The notes below the pieces were generated by a model, which was not told the DNA's origin, made no database searches, and saw nothing but the letters and a program-made list of their open reading frames with translations. Source: Bacteriovoracaceae bacterium UBA2428 (GTDB taxonomy: Bacteria; Bdellovibrionota; UBA2428). Taken from it: a stretch of 9,473 bases of DNA. Both the position numbers and the translations under genes were made by a program. Shown here one piece after another: positions 1-5,927 of the stretch (position 1 is its first letter; the number at the start of each line of letters is the position of its first letter). Location: assembly GCA_002343545.1 (NCBI GenBank), contig DDRA01000134.1, forward strand, positions 14,517 through 23,989, given 5' to 3'.

Positions 1-467
1 GAACGGTCTCCGCTCGAATTCTTACGTCTTAAGGTCCAGTCTCTCGCGCGCAAGTGGGCGGCGGCGGGAAGCTGGCGTCCGCGGAGCGTTCGGCGTTCCG
101 CCTCGAAAGCGACCTCGATCGGGACGAGCGTCGTCGGCGCGGCGTCGCCTTCCGGCGCGTCGGGGGAAGGGCCGGGAAGGGCGGCTTCGCCTTCGTCGAA
201 AAGCCGCAGCATCGCCAGCGAGGCGCTCTCGCCGGGCGCGAGACCGAGTTCGCGCTCGACGCCTTCCGGCGTGACGACGCGCACCCAGCTTCGCGCGCTC
301 GCGGTTCTCGCGGGCGCCTCCGCGCCCAGGCTCGCCGTGAGATCTCCGAAGCTCAGCTCGCGCAGTTCCCAGCGTCGCCACTGGTGCGAGCGGCTCGCGA
401 GGCTCGACATGAGCGCGTCGGCGAGCGGGCCAAAATCCCCGGCGTCCGCGGAGCTCGCGTCGCTCAT
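1..467 (-). CDS. Hypothetical protein, 3' end outside window
   Basis: The frame stays open from an ATG at 467 to the left window edge, giving 155 codons without a stop, so the C-terminus is missing. The start is well supported: a purine-rich GAGGAAAGGA lies about 8 bases upstream, and the ATG overlaps the stop of the small membrane-protein gene as ATGA, which suggests translational coupling. The product begins MSDASSADAGDFGPLADALM. It is soluble-looking, with a charged N-terminal part containing SHQWRRWELRELSFGDL, then an acidic, Pro/Ala-rich stretch (about residues 85-115), then a basic segment. There is no signal peptide or membrane segment in the visible part. I do not recognise the family. 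Coupling to a single-pass membrane protein suggests the two may act together, which is inference. A competing plus-strand frame across 54-548 was judged a GC shadow because it has low-complexity composition and no ribosome binding site. Confidence 0.6.
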   Translation of the reverse strand, partial: MSDASSADAGDFGPLADALMSSLASRSHQWRRWELRELSFGDLTASLGAEAPARTASARSWVRVVTPEGVERELGLAPGESASLAMLRLFDEGEAALPGPSPDAPEGDAAPTTLVPIEVAFEAERRTLRGRQLPAAAHLRARDWTLRRKNSSGDR

Positions 468-574
468 CGACGCGGTCCTTTCCTCGAGGCGCCCATCAAA
501 AATCCGACGAGCCAACCCAGCAAGAAAACCGAGGGAATGAAGATATAATGCTCTGGTGTCAGGGACAGGTTCAC
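464..574 (-). CDS. Small single-pass membrane protein (36 aa)
   Basis: This frame encodes a 36-residue protein read from a GTG at 574. It has a short polar N-terminus (NLSLTPEHY), one hydrophobic helix (IFIPSVFLLGWLVGFLMG, about residues 11-28) and a basic tail (ASRKGPRR), which predicts a cytoplasmic C-terminus. Its TGA overlaps the ATG of the next minus-strand gene by one base (ATGA), a typical operon signature and the main reason to believe it is real. The start is uncertain: in-frame ATG codons also exist at 592 and 598, but they would overlap the start of the divergent DHH phosphoesterase gene. No start has a Shine-Dalgarno. The GTG lies 8 bases after a TATATT (588-583), so the mRNA could be leaderless. 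Function is unknown. Such proteins may act as membrane tethers or regulators of the partner gene, which is only inference. Confidence 0.55.
   Translation of the reverse strand: MNLSLTPEHYIFIPSVFLLGWLVGFLMGASRKGPRR
544..549 (+). promoter_or_regulatory. Candidate -10 element for the phosphoesterase-transglycosylase unit
   Basis: A perfect TATAAT occurs 41 bases upstream of the ATG at 591, in an otherwise GC-rich stretch, and would start transcription near 556. The -35 region at the usual spacing (around 521-526, CAAGAA) does not match consensus. The element lies inside the coding sequence of the small minus-strand membrane protein, so the two transcription units interlock head to head. Confidence 0.4.
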
Positions 575-590
575 GGATCGAGAATATAAC

Positions 591-1595
591 ATGAGCATGG
601 ATTTTAAGGCGTTTCTCGGGGCCCTCGAGCCCTTCGGCTCGATCGGCATCACCGCGCCCGCGGGAGCCGACGGCGATTCCGTCGGGACGCAGTCCGCGTT
701 GAAAGAGGTCCTCGGGGCCGTCTTTCCGGCCAAGAAAATCCGCATCGTCAACGAAGAGCCGTGCCCGCTGCGGTACCGCTTTCTTCCGCTCGCTTCCAGT
801 TTCGAGGTCTCCTCCGACATCCTGAAGGCCCCGCCGGCGACCTGGCCCGACGCGATGATCTGCGTCGACGGGGGCTCCGGCCGTATCGGGGAGCAGACGA
901 CCAAGCTTTGGCGCGCGGCGAAAGCCCGCGGCCAGGTCGACCACCATGCGCTCGGCGGCGCGAACGAAGAGTACGCCTTTCGGCTCTTCGACCCGAACGC
1001 GGCGTCGACGACCGAGATCGTTTTTCGTCTCGTCGAAAGCCTGGGCCTTCGCCTGACCCCGACGATCGCGCAGGCGATCTACGTGGGGCTTATCTTCGAT
1101 ACGGGACTCTTCAAACATTCCAACACGAAGCCCGATACCCTTCGCATCGGTGCCCGTTTGCTCGAGACGGGTTTCAACCACACGGATACGGCCGAGAAGG
1201 CCATGCTCATCCGCACGGACGGTGCCTTTCGGATGCTCAAGACGATCCTCGAAGGCGCGAACTTCGAGGTCGAAGGCCGCTACGCCTGGGCCGTTCTCGA
1301 TCACGCCTCGTTCCAGGCGGCCGGCGGCGACGCCGACGACCGCGAAGGACTCATCGACCAGCTCTTCTTGACCCGTCGTTGCGAGATCGCGGCCTTCTAC
1401 TTTGAACGGCATCCGAACGAGTGGAAGGTTTCCTTCCGCGCGCGCGGATGGGACGTCGCGAGCCTCGCGCGCCAATTGAATCCGGGCGGCGGCGGGCATC
1501 GTCTCGCGGCCGGTTGTTCGCTTTCGGGCCCGCGTTCCGAAGTCCTCGATCGCTGCCACGCGACCGTGAAAGGGCTCTTGCAAGGTCCGGGATGA
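591..1595 (+). CDS. nrnA: NrnA-type DHH/DHHA1 phosphoesterase (nanoRNase/pAp phosphatase-like)
   Basis: The 334-residue protein has the two-domain DHH-DHHA1 layout of bacterial NrnA, which degrades 2-5 nt RNAs (or pGpG/pAp) with Mn ions in the cytoplasm. Visible motifs: motif I region ADGDSVGTQSAL with D27 and D29; motif II CVDGGS with D93; the signature DHH at 117-119; motif IV IFDTGLF with D170, followed by the family-typical HSNTKPDTLRIGARLLE; and the DHHA1 substrate loop GGGGHRLAAG near residues 299-308. Length is close to the usual 310-340. Oddity: motif I is normally HxxPDxD, but the His position is P23, so one expected metal ligand is absent. The start at 591 has only a weak GAG (580-582) as ribosome site, and a second ATG lies at 597. 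The stop TGA overlaps the ATG of the downstream transglycosylase (ATGA at 1592). The family call is firm; the exact substrate is not. Confidence 0.88.
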   Translation: MSMDFKAFLGALEPFGSIGITAPAGADGDSVGTQSALKEVLGAVFPAKKIRIVNEEPCPLRYRFLPLASSFEVSSDILKAPPATWPDAMICVDGGSGRIGEQTTKLWRAAKARGQVDHHALGGANEEYAFRLFDPNAASTTEIVFRLVESLGLRLTPTIAQAIYVGLIFDTGLFKHSNTKPDTLRIGARLLETGFNHTDTAEKAMLIRTDGAFRMLKTILEGANFEVEGRYAWAVLDHASFQAAGGDADDREGLIDQLFLTRRCEIAAFYFERHPNEWKVSFRARGWDVASLARQLNPGGGGHRLAAGCSLSGPRSEVLDRCHATVKGLLQGPG

Positions 1596-3334
1596 AACGA
1601 GCCGCGATCTGGGGCCTCGTCGCCGGGGCCGGTCTCGTGACGATGGGACTCGCCTTGTTCTGGGTCACGCGTGATTCCGGGGAACACTGGCTCAAGGTCG
1701 AGACCTCGGACGACAAAACGCTGAGTCATCGCTTCGAAATGGCGCCGCGCCTGGCGCTTCGCCCCCGCAAAGTTCAGGACGTCGCCGATTCCCTCGGTTT
1801 CAAGCGCGCGCAGGAGGCGCAGGAGGTCGCCGTCGCGCTCGCCGAGCGGGTCGCGGCGGGTTTCATGCCGAGCCGTTGGCGGGAGACCTGCGCGGCCGAG
1901 TATCCCCCCCAGCTTTGCGAGGCCGTGGTCGACTATTTCGGGGTCGTGCTCAAGCGAAGCCCCAAGCCGAGCGGAAGCCCTTCGGCGCGAGTCAACGCGC
2001 GCTTCGTTCCCGCCCAGGTCGACAAGCTCCAGCGCGCGGACTTCGCGGCGCTGCGCCGCTCGGCCCCGCCCAAGATGAAGATGAGCGAGCTCACGAAGCT
2101 CGCGAACGCGGCGCTCAAGACGACCGCGTGCCCGCGCAGCCTCTCGCTCGTGCTCGCGCGCAAGTTCGAGGAAGAGCTGCCGAACCCGGCCGCCTGGCCG
2201 CTTATGCTCAAACTCGACGACCACGGACTCGGATGCTTGGAAGCCTCGGATCCTTCGGCGGAGTTCCTCTTGTTGCGGGGTGGCCTCTTCAAGTACGCGC
2301 GCGAAGAGTGGGACGCGGCCGAGAAGTACCTGCTCAAGGCCGCCGAAGTCGAAGATCCCGACGAAGACTATCGCAGCCTCTATTGGCTCGCGCGCCTTTA
2401 CCGCGAGCAGGGTCGCGACGAGGACGCGCGCCGCATGCGTGAACGACTCTACGCCAAGCACCCGCTCAGCTGGTACACGATCCAGAGCCACGTCGAGACG
2501 GGCGGCGACCCGCTGGCGCGCCTGACCTCGAGCCCGAACTACGCGGACCTCTACGAGAGCGGCGACGCGATGACGGATCGTCGGATCGCGTGGCTGCACT
2601 TGCTCATGAGCCTGCCGAACGCCGGCTTCTCGGTGCGGAAGTACGGCGAGTTCGTCATCCGCAATCTTCCGCGCGACGTGAATCCCTCCGTCGTGCAGTA
2701 CCTCGCGCGGCTCTTCAGCCATACCGCGTTCTACCGCCTGCAGATCCTCATTCTGAGCCAGCTTTCGGCGTCGCGCCCGGAGCACGTCACGGCGGAATCA
2801 CTGCGGCTGCTCTACCCGAAGCCCTTCGTCGAGGAGATCAGCGTCAAGGCTCCCGAGGTCGATACGGCTTTGCTGCTGGGGCTCGCGCGGCAGGAGAGCG
2901 GCTTCGATCCGAAGGCGCGCTCGCGGGCCAACGCGCAGGGGCTCCTGCAGATCCTTCCTTCGACGGCGTACTCCGTGAAGAAGAAGACGAAGACCGAGCT
3001 CTACGACTACGCCCACAACATCGAGGTCGGCAGCAAGTACCTGCTCACGCTCATCCAGCGTTTCGACGGGTCGGTCGAGCGCGCGCTCGGCGGCTACAAC
3101 GCGGGGCCGGGGAACGTGCGCAAGTGGGAGCGTCGCTACGCCTGGTTCGTGAACGATCCTCTGCTCTTCGTGGATCTCATCCCGTTCCGCGAAACGCGCG
3201 ATTACGCGCCCAGCATCCTGCGCAACGCCTACTGGTACCATCGTCTCTTCCCGGGCTTCACCGAAAACCTGGGTAAGGGCTCCGTCACGAGCCTCAGCCT
3301 GCGCAAGGCGCTGAACCTTCCGGTCGCGAACTAG
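1592..3334 (+). CDS. Soluble lytic murein transglycosylase (Slt70-like, SLT domain)
   Basis: This enzyme cleaves the MurNAc-GlcNAc bond of peptidoglycan in the periplasm, forming 1,6-anhydroMurNAc ends. The 580-residue product starts MKRAAIWGLVAGAGLV, a Lys/Arg start followed by a hydrophobic helix to about residue 24, read as a signal peptide or signal anchor. Residues about 30-410 form a helical, TPR-like region; the part near 233-300 (FKYAREEWDAAEKYL, SLYWLARLYREQGRDEDARR) resembles the Slt70 superhelix, and LYPKPF (407-412) is the usual linker motif. The catalytic SLT domain follows (about 425-540): RQESGF with catalytic Glu435, GLLQILPSTA, then GGYNAGPGNV with Tyr502. The start is chosen at 1592 because it overlaps the phosphoesterase stop (ATGA), has AAGG five bases upstream, and gives a sensible export signal; the open frame continues upstream to 1421 but lacks these features. 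It is somewhat shorter than E. coli Slt (about 645 aa). Confidence 0.92.
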   Translation: MKRAAIWGLVAGAGLVTMGLALFWVTRDSGEHWLKVETSDDKTLSHRFEMAPRLALRPRKVQDVADSLGFKRAQEAQEVAVALAERVAAGFMPSRWRETCAAEYPPQLCEAVVDYFGVVLKRSPKPSGSPSARVNARFVPAQVDKLQRADFAALRRSAPPKMKMSELTKLANAALKTTACPRSLSLVLARKFEEELPNPAAWPLMLKLDDHGLGCLEASDPSAEFLLLRGGLFKYAREEWDAAEKYLLKAAEVEDPDEDYRSLYWLARLYREQGRDEDARRMRERLYAKHPLSWYTIQSHVETGGDPLARLTSSPNYADLYESGDAMTDRRIAWLHLLMSLPNAGFSVRKYGEFVIRNLPRDVNPSVVQYLARLFSHTAFYRLQILILSQLSASRPEHVTAESLRLLYPKPFVEEISVKAPEVDTALLLGLARQESGFDPKARSRANAQGLLQILPSTAYSVKKKTKTELYDYAHNIEVGSKYLLTLIQRFDGSVERALGGYNAGPGNVRKWERRYAWFVNDPLLFVDLIPFRETRDYAPSILRNAYWYHRLFPGFTENLGKGSVTSLSLRKALNLPVAN

Positions 3335-3358
3335 AGACGGAGTTGTCTGGCCCCCGGC

Positions 3359-4459
3359 TTACGCGAGCCGGTACTTGTCGCCGTCGAACTCGATGAGCCG
3401 GTGCTTCTTGTTCGTGCGCGAAACGAGGCGGTGGAAACGCTCGTCGAGCGTGCTTTCCGTCTCGAGTCCCGGCCAGAGGGTCTCGCAGAGGCGCGCGCGG
3501 GAATGGGGGCCTTGGCGGAGCGAATCCAGCAGACGTCCCTCGAGGGATCCGCGGCGGATCGCGATCCGCTCCCCGTTCGCCAGCGTCAGTTCGGCTCCGT
3601 TTTTGGCCCACTGCCAAGCGGTCGGGAGCGCGTGCGTCGCGCGGCTTCGGCGGGCCCACTTGTCGAGCCACAGCGGGGGCTGGACCTCGAACTCCGAAGG
3701 ATGGAAACGCTCGAGTTCGCCGTCCAGACGCGCTTGCACGTAGGCCCGGGCGAAGGCGACGCGCGCCTCGACGGGGTCGTGAAAACGGTCGAGTCGCGCG
3801 CGCGCTTTCTCGGGCTGTTCCTGATCGATCGCGACGTCGGCGGCCTGGGCCAGCGCGAGCAGCCAGTCGGCGTGCGAACCGGCTCCCTCGAGCAGCACGA
3901 TCGCTTCCTCGGCGTCCTCCGCGGCCGCGCTCGTCTTGCCCATTTCTTGGTAGATCGCCGAGCGCTGCCGTAGCGCGAGACCGAGCGGCGTTCGCGATCC
4001 GCGCTCGCGGGCGAGCCCGAGGAACGCCGTCCAGGCCAGCAGCCGCTCGGGATCGAGCGCGGGCGAGAGGCGCCGGTTCTCGCGCCCCGCGAGCACGTTG
4101 TAGCGGCAAAGGAGTTCCCGCGCCGGATCTTGGCCGGCGTAGCCGTGCGCGGCGGCTTCGAAACGGGCGATACCTTCGTCGAAGCGGCCGAGCGAAAAAT
4201 GGGCGAGCCCCCGGACGAAGTCCACGTCGGGACGCAGCGAACCCGCTTCGTCTTCGCCTTCGCCGAGCAGAACGAGCGCTTCTTCGGCGCGGCCCTCCTT
4301 CAGGACGATTCGGGCGGACAGCAGCCGTTGTTCCAGTCGTTCGCTTTTCTGGGAGACGCGCCCGCGCCGCGCGCGGAGGCGTTTGGCGGCGCTCTCGAGG
4401 TAGCCCTCGACGACGAGGCCGCGAAGCTCGGAGTATTCGTCGCTCGGCGGAAGCTTCAT
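3359..4459 (-). CDS. TPR-repeat protein with C-terminal winged-helix DNA-binding domain
   Basis: The 366-residue protein has helical, Ala/Leu/Glu-rich pairs resembling tetratricopeptide repeats. Examples are RGLAHFSLGRFDEGIARFEA (about 80-100), QRSAIYQEMGKTSAAAEDAE (about 157-180) and a degenerate pair near 195-225. The last 77 residues look like an OmpR/Trans_reg_C winged helix: a beta start (ELTLANGERIAI), then LLDSLRQGP, SRARLCETLW, a recognition-type helix (TLDERFHRLVSRTNKK) and a terminal hairpin wing ending DGDKYRLA. There is no receiver, signal peptide or membrane segment, so it is probably a cytoplasmic transcription factor that uses its TPR part for protein or ligand sensing. The start at 4459 has GGAGAG five bases upstream; an upstream in-frame ATG at 4504 has no such site. 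It is convergent with the transglycosylase gene (24 bp gap) and divergent from the exported-protein pair, which makes those plausible targets. The DNA-binding role is inferred from fold-like sequence only. Confidence 0.68.
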   Translation of the reverse strand: MKLPPSDEYSELRGLVVEGYLESAAKRLRARRGRVSQKSERLEQRLLSARIVLKEGRAEEALVLLGEGEDEAGSLRPDVDFVRGLAHFSLGRFDEGIARFEAAAHGYAGQDPARELLCRYNVLAGRENRRLSPALDPERLLAWTAFLGLARERGSRTPLGLALRQRSAIYQEMGKTSAAAEDAEEAIVLLEGAGSHADWLLALAQAADVAIDQEQPEKARARLDRFHDPVEARVAFARAYVQARLDGELERFHPSEFEVQPPLWLDKWARRSRATHALPTAWQWAKNGAELTLANGERIAIRRGSLEGRLLDSLRQGPHSRARLCETLWPGLETESTLDERFHRLVSRTNKKHRLIEFDGDKYRLA

Positions 4460-4619
4460 GGTGTCTCTCCGATTTTCGGGCGCGAAAGGGCCGTCATCGT
4501 CCAAACGATCGACAGTCCAAAGCCACGAAATCCCATACGGAACGGACTCCTCGATCCCTCAGCTTGCAAGGCGGGGGCCCGCGTTCGTCAGAGGATGTCT
4601 GTGCCGGCGGAGCCATCGC

Positions 4620-4642
4620 TTCGGGCATATTGCGCGCCCGAA
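4620..4642. repeat. Inverted repeat TTCGGGC-N9-GCCCGAA
   Basis: A perfect 7-bp inverted repeat with an AT-containing 9-base centre (ATATTGCGC) lies 55-77 bases upstream of the exported-protein start at 4697. It has no T-run on either side, so a terminator is unlikely. It could be a transcription factor operator, possibly for the adjacent winged-helix protein; that assignment is a guess from position. Confidence 0.3.
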
Positions 4643-4650
4643 ACCCCGAC

Positions 4651-4668
4651 GTCTCGAAGGTCTCGAGG
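4651..4668 (+). repeat. Tandem 9-mer GTCTCGAAG/GTCTCGAGG
   Basis: Two adjacent 9-base units match at 8 of 9 positions and sit just upstream of a TATTCT at 4674-4679, where a -35 box would be. Tandem direct repeats at this position can be binding sites for an activator that binds as a head-to-tail dimer, as OmpR-type winged helices do. The functional reading is inference. Confidence 0.3.
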
Positions 4669-4696
4669 CACGCTATTCTTTGGAAGGAGTCTTTCC

Positions 4697-5386
4697 ATGC
4701 ACTTCGCTCGCTCCGTTGTTCTTGCCCTGGCGGCCGCCTCGGTCGGCGCCTCCGCGCAACCCATCTCGGAAATCTCGGCCGGATCGACCTTCACGCTCGT
4801 GAAGCCGCTCGTCCTGAAGGCGAACCAGGAAGAATTGATCCAGACGCGCACCATTTCGATCGACCGCGAACCCACACGAGACGAGACGGCTTACCTCGGG
4901 AACGGCCAGAACTGGCGCGTGACCCAGTCCAAGACGACCTGCACTTTGAGATTCAATTCGGCGGAGTACGATCGCAAGCTCGCGGCCGGCCGGGTCTTCG
5001 TCGTCGGATCGGTCAGCGGCTACTACGGCACTAACGAAGTTTATCTCTACACGACGGCGAGCTCGGGCTTCTATTGCCGTGGGGTGAGCCGCGACGATCA
5101 GTCGGTTCCCTTCGGCGAAGTCGAGCGGACGGATTGCCGGGATGGCGAGCGTTTCCATCGCTTTACGCTCGAGTGCAAGGAGAAGGTGAAGCTCGTCAGC
5201 ACGCGGCAGATCGAAGGCCGCGCCGAGCGTCGCCCGATCTTCGGCTCCCGCGAGCCCGCCGTCCCGCCGCGCGTGGAGACGTCGGTCCACGAGCTCGACG
5301 CCAAGAACCCCGACCAGGCCAAGCTCAAGGCCGCCATGGCCTCGCTCTTCACGTTCAAGGCCTCCGAAGCCCGCGACTTCGACTGA
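4697..5386 (+). CDS. Exported protein of unknown function (229 aa)
   Basis: The start is clear: AAGGAGT lies 6 bases before the ATG. Residues 1-20 (MHFARSVVLALAAASVGASA) form a typical Sec signal peptide cut before QPISE, so the mature protein is about 209 residues in the periplasm or outside. The mature part looks beta-rich: a GSTFTLVKPLVLKAN segment, then a CTLRF strand (C82), a GRVFVVGSVSGYYGTNEVYL segment (about 97-116) and FYCRG (C127), followed by DCRDG and LECKEK. Four cysteines could form two disulfides. The last third is polar and helical. There is no lipobox and no membrane helix after the signal. I do not recognise the family. It is followed after 26 bp by another exported Cys-containing protein on the same strand, so the two are probably co-transcribed. 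It is divergent from the TPR/winged-helix protein, which may control it. Confidence 0.75.
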   Translation: MHFARSVVLALAAASVGASAQPISEISAGSTFTLVKPLVLKANQEELIQTRTISIDREPTRDETAYLGNGQNWRVTQSKTTCTLRFNSAEYDRKLAAGRVFVVGSVSGYYGTNEVYLYTTASSGFYCRGVSRDDQSVPFGEVERTDCRDGERFHRFTLECKEKVKLVSTRQIEGRAERRPIFGSREPAVPPRVETSVHELDAKNPDQAKLKAAMASLFTFKASEARDFD

Positions 5387-5412
5387 TCCACCCACGAAGA
5401 AAGAAGATTGAG

Positions 5413-5841
5413 ATGAAAACTTTGCTTTTGCCTCTCGTCCTTTTGTCCTCGACAGCCTTCGCGCGCGACAACTGTCGCTCCGAAAACGTCTGCATCGAGA
5501 CCCGCGGTTGCCGCGACAGCCTCGCCTTCTTGCGCACGAACCCGAACTACCTCGTGGGTTCGGTCAAGCTGAGCTACCGCTTCGGTCGCAACTGGGTTTG
5601 CGTCGGCCGCGATTCCACGCTTTCGCGATTCTCGTCGAGCGGGGAATCCTTCGGCACCTTGGTCTTTCGTCCCTCGGACGACCCGCGTGGCGCCGACGTC
5701 GTTCGTGCCCCCGGGCTCGAGTTCCCGGGCGACGCGCCGGCCGAGGTCGTGGAGGCCTACCTCGGCGTCCCCCGTCGCTTCTGCGAAGCCAAGGAACAGG
5801 AGCTCATCGAGCTCTACGGAGCCTGCGCGCCGGCCCTCTGA
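5413..5841 (+). CDS. Small exported six-cysteine protein (142 aa)
   Basis: Residues 1-17 (MKTLLLPLVLLSSTAFA) are a short classical signal peptide cleaved before RDNC, leaving a mature protein of about 125 residues. All six cysteines are in the mature part (C21, C27, C33, C63, C124, C138), which suggests up to three disulfides formed in the periplasm. The first three are evenly spaced by six residues. A beta-prone core (NYLVGSVKLSYRFGRNWVCV, residues 45-64) is followed by a loop and a C-terminal helix (FCEAKEQELIELYGAC). It starts 26 bp after the preceding exported protein. The ribosome site is only a loose purine stretch (GAAGAAAGAAG), so translation may partly depend on the upstream gene. 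No family is recognised. The downstream end has no T-rich terminator. Confidence 0.72.
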   Translation: MKTLLLPLVLLSSTAFARDNCRSENVCIETRGCRDSLAFLRTNPNYLVGSVKLSYRFGRNWVCVGRDSTLSRFSSSGESFGTLVFRPSDDPRGADVVRAPGLEFPGDAPAEVVEAYLGVPRRFCEAKEQELIELYGACAPAL

Positions 5842-5851
5842 CCGGCGCGTC

Positions 5852-5879
5852 TTGAGCCGCGGCGTCCGGATCGAATAAG
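5852..5879 (+). promoter_or_regulatory. Candidate promoter for the Cys-repeat protein
   Basis: TTGAGC (5852-5857) and AATAAG (5874-5879) lie 16 bp apart, each matching four of six sigma70 consensus positions, in a GC-rich background. The predicted start near 5886 coincides with the foot of the hairpin at 5886-5910. This would make the 5928 gene its own transcription unit rather than a third member of the upstream pair. Confidence 0.35.
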
Positions 5880-5885
5880 TTAGCC

Positions 5886-5910
5886 GTGACGCCGGACGGT
5901 CCGGCGTCGC
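5886..5910 (+). promoter_or_regulatory. GC-rich stem-loop in the leader of the Cys-repeat gene
   Basis: GACGCCGGA (5888-5896) pairs perfectly with TCCGGCGTC (5900-5908) around a CGG loop. A T-G wobble and a G-C pair extend the stem to 11 bp. It ends 6 bases before the AAGGAG ribosome site (5917-5922). No T-run follows, so it is not a classical terminator. Its place at the predicted mRNA 5' end suggests a stabilising leader hairpin or a regulatory structure. A Rho-assisted or T-less terminator for the upstream pair is the alternative. Confidence 0.5.
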
Positions 5911-5927
5911 CAACGAAAGGAGCTCTC

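Larger units (their letters stand above)
4460..4696. promoter_or_regulatory. Divergent intergenic region (237 bp)
   Basis: This is the longest gene-free stretch in the window, and it separates the TPR/winged-helix gene from the exported-protein pair. It holds no convincing ORF or RNA gene. Short repeats are visible: GTCCAAA twice in direct orientation (4499-4505 and 4515-4521), a 7-bp inverted repeat (4620-4642) and a tandem 9-mer (4651-4668). A TATTCT at 4674-4679 could be a -10 for the rightward genes, but no matching -35 is present, and it lies only 5 bases before the ribosome site. Confidence 0.4.

Noticed and set aside
54..548. Plus-strand frame at the left edge
   Set aside because: It is Arg/Ala-rich and lacks a Shine-Dalgarno. 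The opposite strand has two ATGA-linked frames with a good ribosome site.
1397..2785. Long minus-strand open frame (462 codons) opposite the phosphoesterase end and transglycosylase
   Set aside because: It is antisense to two genes with clear catalytic motifs. Its product is Arg/Glu/Ala low-complexity, the typical shadow of GC-rich coding DNA, and it has no ribosome site.
3335..3358. Possible terminator AGAC-N6-GTCT between convergent genes
   Set aside because: The stem is only four pairs and has no T-run on either strand.
4130..4696. Upstream extension of the exported protein into a 418-codon frame
   Set aside because: The extension is antisense to the TPR/winged-helix gene, and the internal ATG at 4697 has a strong AAGGAGT site followed by a classical signal peptide.
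5886..5927. GTG at 5886 as start of the Cys-repeat protein
   Set aside because: It lies in the hairpin, has no ribosome site, and would put a 14-residue polar extension before the signal peptide. The ATG at 5928 has AAGGAG at ideal spacing.
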